A stretch of 64,000 bases of DNA from Cladosporium sp. IMV 00045 (taxonomy: Eukaryota; Ascomycota; Dothideomycetes; Cladosporiales; Cladosporiaceae). Positions 58,189 through 64,000 of the stretch are shown here, piece after piece. Where the stretch lies: positions 1 to 64,000 of the forward strand of contig MSJI02000906.1 in NCBI GenBank assembly GCA_001931905.2, written 5' to 3'. The notes beneath the pieces were generated by a model. It searched no databases, was not told the origin of the DNA, and saw nothing but the letters and a program-made list of their open reading frames with translations. A program made the position numbers and the translations under genes. Position 1 is the stretch's first letter, and each line of letters starts with the position of its first letter.

Positions 58189-59236
58189 TGCTTCGCGAAG
58201 TTGTCGTATGGTTAGATCGTGGTAGGTAGTGTTTGTTCCACGATTGAAATTGGAAAGACTGCTCCCCCTGCCAAGGCGGTTCCCTACATGTATCGGAAAA
58301 CATGATTGGTACTTGTTCCTCCCGGACAGCATCTCACCAAGGAACCACTTCGAGAGCTGGCATGCAGATTTGGTGTTTGACCCCTACGTCGTTTGACGTG
58401 TGCAGCTTCATTGTGGACCATAGTTCTTCCTTTGGCCTTTCGAAGCCCTTGACATGTGCGCCTGGGTACTCTTGCCTACATGTATGTACATGTACGTTTA
58501 GGTGCCTTGGCTTCATACTGAAATGCTGTAGTCTTAGTTGGTTTCTAAACAGCCTGAGCGTCTGAGGACTCCGAAAGCGAGCCAATGATCTACCAGGGCA
58601 TTGACTTGTCTTCACCCGTCTGTTTCTGCGAACTCACTGTAGGTATCGATATCATGGTTCTACCTGAGATTCGTAATCTACTGGTTCATGTTCCTTCAAG
58701 GAGCATCGCACAGATCGAGTCATCGCCTCGTTCCCATGCTGAGCGTAAGAAGAACAAGCGATCGACATCGCTATCAATCGACGTCTGAGATTCCAGCCCA
58801 CTCTGCTCCAACTGTCCCTTTCCCAGATCTTGGGTGGGTATGTTTCAGTGCTTTCTTGTTTGGGGAATTGCTTGGATAGGCAGATCGAGACGGACGATCG
58901 GCGGTGGCATTTGGCATTTGCCGTACATCGAAGGCGATGTGCTGCGACCTATTCGACGTTCGACGGTCGGTTTGGTCGAATTGCCTTTTTTCTTTCTTGT
59001 TTCCCCCCCCTCTCTCTACGTGTACCTTGCTGCTGCTGGCTTGGCTGGGTTTGCTTGGGGTCTCGTTCTTCGCTTTTTGAGGCACGCGGCCCACAATGAT
59101 GCACAAAGATGGAGAGTGAGGTAAGTGAGTAATGTTCTCGATACTGACGGTGAGAAATTGTCTTTTCGATCCTGCCGCTGGCGAGAAAGGATGAATAGGT
59201 TCTTGAATGGGTGTTATGATGGTGAGGACGTGGCTC
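58189..59236. other. Spacer, no firm gene
   Basis: This contains the possible N-terminal extension of the phosphoesterase (to 58332) and about 900 bp with only short frames. Repeated TGTACATGTA-like sequence is seen near 58483-58497. No supported gene. Confidence 0.4.
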
Positions 59237-59678
59237 TTACTTAGTGAGTTTTAGACTGGCATCTTGTTCTGGGACTGAGAAAAGTGCTGTTGAGATTTCT
59301 CTTTCCGTTCGACCCAGGCTCGCAATCCGCGGCCTAAGCTTCTCCGACATTTGCCTCTCAACAGCGTATCCCATCTTCGCTGACGTGTTTGCCGCATACG
59401 ACATGACACTCTGCGGTGGTGGGTTGTGGTCAGGTAAGCAGCAGATCTATGCAATTGCCATTGCTAAAGAGCTGTATATTGTGTATTGACTCTGCGGCGC
59501 GTTTGGCTTTGAGATTTGTTGGGTTTTCGGATGGGAGGGGAGGAGATTCGTAGGGAGGCGTGGGAGTGGTTTTGGCTTGGGGAGATGGGTTTGATGCGGA
59601 GGAAGAGTATAGTCGACGGTTTGCATGGAAGCTGAATAGAAATGTGGGCATTATGGGTGAAGGGTCAATTTCCTCCAT
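59237..59678 (-). CDS. Hypothetical two-exon protein
   Basis: Proposed exons are 59678-59491 and 59408-59237, giving 119 residues. The first exon starts MEEIDPSPIMPTFLFSFHA and continues Ser/Pro-rich to LKAKRAA. The second reads VMSYAANTSAKMGYAVERQM, RIASLGRTEREISTALF and ends SLKLTK. Both parts have protein-like composition and the join keeps frame, with a CTGAC branch site and a CCGCAGAG acceptor. The GTCAAT donor is unusual. I do not recognise the protein. It sits left of the inverted 14-3-3 copy, and the corresponding place near the first copy has a different gene (CSA), so the synteny breaks between them. Confidence 0.4.
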
Positions 59679-59719
59679 TTCAATAATAGGAGTTGTGTTG
59701 AAGAGGGAAAAGAGTTATC

Positions 59720-61035
59720 ACCTCACCTTTAATTGAAGTCGATGCATGCACAGGACGTGCAAAGCACGGCGTAATACTCTCTACCTTCATCTCGCTCAGC
59801 AGCGCAACTCTTCAGGCCAGCTACATCAGCGTAGCGAAACGCATCGCCGGCTCCGCGCTCAGAAATTCCTATCGATCGGAACGACATCCTGCACCAACCG
59901 CGCGAACATGAGGACTGCCGGGGAAGTGGCAGCCAGTTTACCGGCATCGTTGTAAGAGGATTGGGATTCTTGCAGTTGGGTAGGCCTGAGGAGAGGTACG
60001 GGGAGCCTTGGAAGAGGAATGTCTGGAGGGAGATGGATGGCAGGGCTTTGGGAGGAAAGGCTAATGCTTCGATACAGAGCTTGGAGTTGCATGTGCTTGT
60101 TGCTGCTTTGGCTGTGCAGGATTTAGATTTATTAGAATTCGTTGTAAAAGGGAAGAGTGGTATGGGTGATCTGCTCGGCATTGTGTCGATTCCGGTTCTG
60201 CTGGTGCTCGTCTTTGGTTTCAGCGGTTGCCTTACGGGAGGTCGTCTTATCGGACGACAGCCATTGGATGTCACGGAGCTGTTGGAGAACCGAAGTGCGG
60301 TGGCATTGTGTAACATTGTTGAATGCCTGAGGCAATCAATATGCGTAAGTGAAGCTGAAGCAAGGCCCTTGCGTTCTGTTTGGAGATTGCTCTGTTTCGC
60401 TTGAGGATATAAATAAACGTCCCCTTATTTGCACTGCCAAAGTCGATCAAGTTATGTCAGCGGGGTGGTCTTTCCCAAGGTCTTGCTATAATTAAGGGGT
60501 CTCTTGAAGAAACGGTAGGGCTCTGAAGAAGAGGGATGATTGAGATGAGGTGGGAAAAGGATCGAGACGGGTGAGGATAATTGCCTCACGGCTCTGGCCT
60601 TTTGCCTTCTAGAACGCGTGGAATTCACAAGGATCAGATCAGGCCGGTTAGCGTCACACGTCACGGGACTTGCAGTAGTAGTGAATGGAAGGCTGAGGAA
60701 GAGGCAGAGAGATAGCAGTAGCCCGGCTCCTCTGTGTGTGCTTGTGCGTGCGTGTGGGCCCAACCTAGCGGCAGAGCCAGCAGAGAGAGATGAGATGTGA
60801 ATGAGCAGTGGCCTGAGGTTTCCCTCCCTCGACGCCCAAGCGCTGGTGTGCCACGACTTTCGCCATCCGCGCTGTCCTCCCTCTAAACACAACTCCACGC
60901 TGTTTGTCTTGCAACCCCACCGCTCGCTGTCTGTCTTCGACACATCAACACACAACACCTTCTCCCACCCACCACCCACGACACACCTCCACCCCTACCA
61001 ACCCGACAACAACACAACCCATCAAATCTTCCAGA
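59720..61035. other. Upstream region of 14-3-3 copy 2
   Basis: Promoter of the second 14-3-3 copy plus a + strand open frame at about 59840-60160 (GRPEERYGEPWKRNVWREM, LHVLVAALAVQD), whose counterpart exists near the first copy. It may be the remains of one gene in both copies. No start or intron structure could be settled. Confidence 0.4.
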
Positions 61036-61859
61036 ATGGCTACCGAGGTGCGTACAGCCTAGTGTTGAGGGAGAGGGCCGCAGCATGCGATCGCCCGCGT
61101 GCTGTGCGCGTGCTCTCAACGATTTTGGACGGGGATTACTCTGAGCTCTTGCTGACTGACTTCTTCATATTGCAGCGCGAGAGGTACGACGATTAGCTCC
61201 AAAGAGACAGCATTTCCATGGAGAACCGCAATATTGACTCTGCCACCTACAGCAAGACTTTCCTCGCCAGGCTGTGCGAGCAGGCCGAGCGCTACGATGG
61301 TAGGCTTCACTATTCCAGCTGTAGGATCTATCAAAGAAGCGCGCTAACGCTCAGTCTTTGCTTGCAGAGATGGTCACCTACATGAAGGTATGTTGAAACT
61401 TGCAAAAACCACTCTCCTTTCCAAGACGGTGACTAACTGACATGTGAACAGGAAGTCGCAAAGGTACATTACATACCCACCCGCAATCGCCCGCGCACAT
61501 CCGCAGACTCGAAAACCGCACTCGACGTCGAACCACCAATCACTTCCAGCAAACTAACACCATTTTCACATAGATCGGCGGCGAGCTCACAGTTGACGAG
61601 CGCAACCTCCTTTCCGTCGCCTACAAGAACGTCGTCGGCACCCGCCGTGCCTCCTGGCGCATCATCTCCAGCATCGAGCAGAAGGAGGAGGCCAAGGGCA
61701 CCGAGAAGCACGTCGGCATCATTCGCGAGTACCGCCAGAAGATCGAGCTCGAGCTTGAGAAGGTCTGCGAGGATGTCCTCAACGTTCTCGACGAGAGCCT
61801 CATCCCCAAGGCCGAGACTGGCGAGAGCAAGGTCTTCTACCACAAGATGTACGTGCTTG
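59985..61859 (-). repeat. Inverted copy of the 14-3-3 5' region (21530-23440)
   Basis: Reading this segment on the minus strand follows 21530-23440 in order: the first six 14-3-3 exons, the shared promoter with the CCACCCACGACACACC-type leader, and the conserved upstream frame ending CCTGAG. Exons are almost identical. Introns and promoter differ by substitutions and indels. The similarity fades left of about 59985 and stops at the N gap on the right. Confidence 0.9.
61036..61859 (+). CDS. BMH1: 14-3-3 protein, second copy, 5' part only
   Basis: Exons 61036-61047, 61176-61183, 61253-61299, 61368-61387, 61452-61463 and 61574-61848 encode the first 124 residues plus two bases, the same as the gene at 20952-22355 with the same 12-, 8- and 12-bp microexons. 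The donor GTACGT at 61849 is intact. Intron 6 is then cut by the run of Ns, so the last two exons are missing here. This is truncation by the assembly gap, not visible gene decay. The homeologous copy is probably functional in the genome. Confidence 0.9.
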
Positions 61860-61879
61860 NNNNNNNNNNNNNNNNNNNN
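61860..61879. other. Assembly gap (20 N)
   Basis: A run of exactly 20 N. To its left is intron 6 of a 14-3-3 gene; to its right the middle of GFA1 exon 2. The two sides do not belong to one gene, so the gap hides an unknown length or marks a false join. Confidence 0.98.
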
Positions 61880-62591
<712 letters not shown>

Positions 62592-63707
62592 ACTTGACGT
62601 TTGCGATGCGATCAGGAAAGAAAGACGAAAGAAAGAAAAGGATAAGGCTCAGCTGGTTCTGTGGCTGTGTTTTGATGTTAGAAAGAAGAAGCGTTGAAAG
62701 ACCTTTGAGACGATACAGGAAAGGTGTTGTTAGGAAAGAAGGAAGGGGAACGGGACAAGACCTTTTCTTTTACCTTGCTATTGTTTTGTTGGACTACAGG
62801 CGCTTTATGTTTTTTAGCCTCTCGACGGATGAGATACAGAAATTCGAAATTTTGACTTTTTTTATTGTGCTAGAACGCAGTTTGCCCGTACTTTTGCTTG
62901 TTCGATTTGCACCTTGCTTCCTACTGAGTTGAAGTGGATTCCAACCCATCGCGTAACCGTCATCAAACACGTGAGGATCATGAGGATTGGCATTTGCAGG
63001 CCCGTCGTTGAGGTGAGACATGACATTCGAGGCAGGTTAGGTCGGTAATCGTGAGGGAATTTTGAACTCTCTCAATCTCGCTACCTCGTGGACCGAACAC
63101 CTATGCAGTCAGCATAAGGGAGCAGCGCAGCAAGGTACATACGTGTAGCTAAGGTAGATGTGTCGCGCACCGTGTACATGTATGTATTGTTGTGCTTTGG
63201 GTCTCGTGCTCGCGAGAGCTGGGTCTGGGTCGGTTTGATGATTACTGGCTTGTAGAGGTGTTGTTTTGAGATGGTTGCAGTACCGTGTGTGTCATTGGAA
63301 TAGTGCAGGTCAAGGTCAAGGGGAAGAGAAAATCGGAGATTCGACAACTCGGATATCCTTGAGCCGGTCATCGTCTTAAGGGGGAGAAGAAAGCTCTGTG
63401 CTGCCTCCATGGGAGACAAGGATTCAGATGTTGACCGATCTGAGCTGGCTTGCTGCGCACTTCTTTGGGGAAACTTCGCTGCCGACAGCAAGGAGCTCAG
63501 CAGGGAGAGTCATCAAGCGCCATCCCAATGCTCGAACGGACCTTCGAGTCGATTAAACGGTACCAAAAGCCTGGCGGGCCTCGAAAGCGACGGCTCGTGA
63601 CTGCCATGTCACCCAAATTCCATCGATCGAGCAGAGTCAAATACAGAACGGGCTTCCGTTCAGTCTACGAGCAGCAGAGTAGAGCAGACGCAGAGTTGCA
63701 CGGTAGC
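62592..63707. other. Spacer in second copy
   Basis: Counterpart of 56266-57366 with many substitutions and indels. No gene is supported. Confidence 0.5.
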
Positions 63708-64000
63708 TTAGACCCTAATGATAGCGGTCATCTTGAAGCGCCTATACCGGAAGGCTTTCTGCCGCCAGTTCAGTCGATCAGAGTCATTGCAGAGCTGGTT
63801 GCTCACTAACAGCGTGTTTCCGCGACGAAATCTCGCGTTCCAGTGGGTATGGCCGAAAATCCAATGCGTCACATTTTGAGCGCCGGGACATCTCTGCACC
63901 TCGTCGAAGGCATTGCTGGCGAAGCACTGGTTCAGCGTACTTCCTTCATGGGCAGGGTGACAAGTCTTCTCGAACGCTGGAGCATAGTGAGTTGCGATTA
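63708..64000 (-). CDS. Metallophosphoesterase, second copy, C-terminus (partial)
   Basis: A minus-strand frame open to the window edge, about 97 codons. It keeps ATHYAPAFEKTCHPAHEGS, the metal-binding IFGHTHWNARF and the same end, NWRQKAFRYRRFK then MTAIIRV. Against the first copy, changes are conservative (Lys to Thr, Gly-Arg to Ala-Gln). The region holding the odd GKHE motif of the first copy lies outside the window. Preservation of frame and motifs argues that this copy is under selection. Confidence 0.85.
   Translation of the reverse strand, partial: IATHYAPAFEKTCHPAHEGSTLNQCFASNAFDEVQRCPGAQNVTHWIFGHTHWNARFRRGNTLLVSNQLCNDSDRLNWRQKAFRYRRFKMTAIIRV

Overview
The window is nuclear DNA of a filamentous or yeast-like ascomycete. 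Genes are split by short introns (about 45-200 bp) with GTRNGY donors, CTRAY branch sites and YAG acceptors. Gene content is typical of Pezizomycotina: a CFEM protein, GH10 xylanase, nitronate monooxygenase, a DHA1-type MFS carrier and a FAT1-like acyl-CoA synthetase. Two segments recur in the same window as diverged second copies, a pattern expected from a duplicated or hybrid genome. My best guess is a Dothideomycete black yeast such as Hortaea werneckii. That is an inference; only the duplication is seen directly.

Layout. 0-9 kb: the enolase 3' end, two Ser-rich secreted proteins (a CFEM protein and an unnamed one), then the divergent pair RPL11 / SmB and MPC1. 9-14 kb: FAT1-like acyl-CoA synthetase and a seven-exon GH10 xylanase. 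14-19 kb: one uninterrupted 1592-codon gene joining VWA-like regions, a U-box and a C-terminal E2 (UBC) domain. 21-28 kb: an eight-exon 14-3-3 gene with microexons, a CSA/ERCC8 WD40 protein and divergent HEL2/ZNF598. 28-32 kb: a degraded 820-bp TA-flanked inverted-repeat element, nitronate monooxygenase, and a second ~1.05-kb segment bounded by 25-bp inverted repeats. 32-41 kb: CYM1 presequence protease divergent from a taxilin, then DNA polymerase delta subunit 2. 41-47.5 kb: a tandem array of four paralogues of an unrecognised secreted family, of which one is intact and three are damaged. 48-51 kb: MFS transporter and RRS1. 54-58.4 kb: GFA1 and a metallophosphoesterase. 59-64 kb: a small hypothetical gene, an inverted second copy of the 14-3-3 5' half, a 20-N gap, then a direct second copy of the GFA1 3' half and the metallophosphoesterase C-terminus.

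Most genes are unrelated housekeeping genes (translation, splicing, ribosome biogenesis and rescue, replication, repair, mitochondrial import and pyruvate uptake, chitin precursor synthesis). They act in separate pathways, and head-to-head pairs with short shared promoters are common. The parts that stand out are the E2/U-box/VWA fusion, the decaying secreted-protein array, the microexons and the homeologous join at the N gap. I recognised no tRNA, rRNA or CRISPR.
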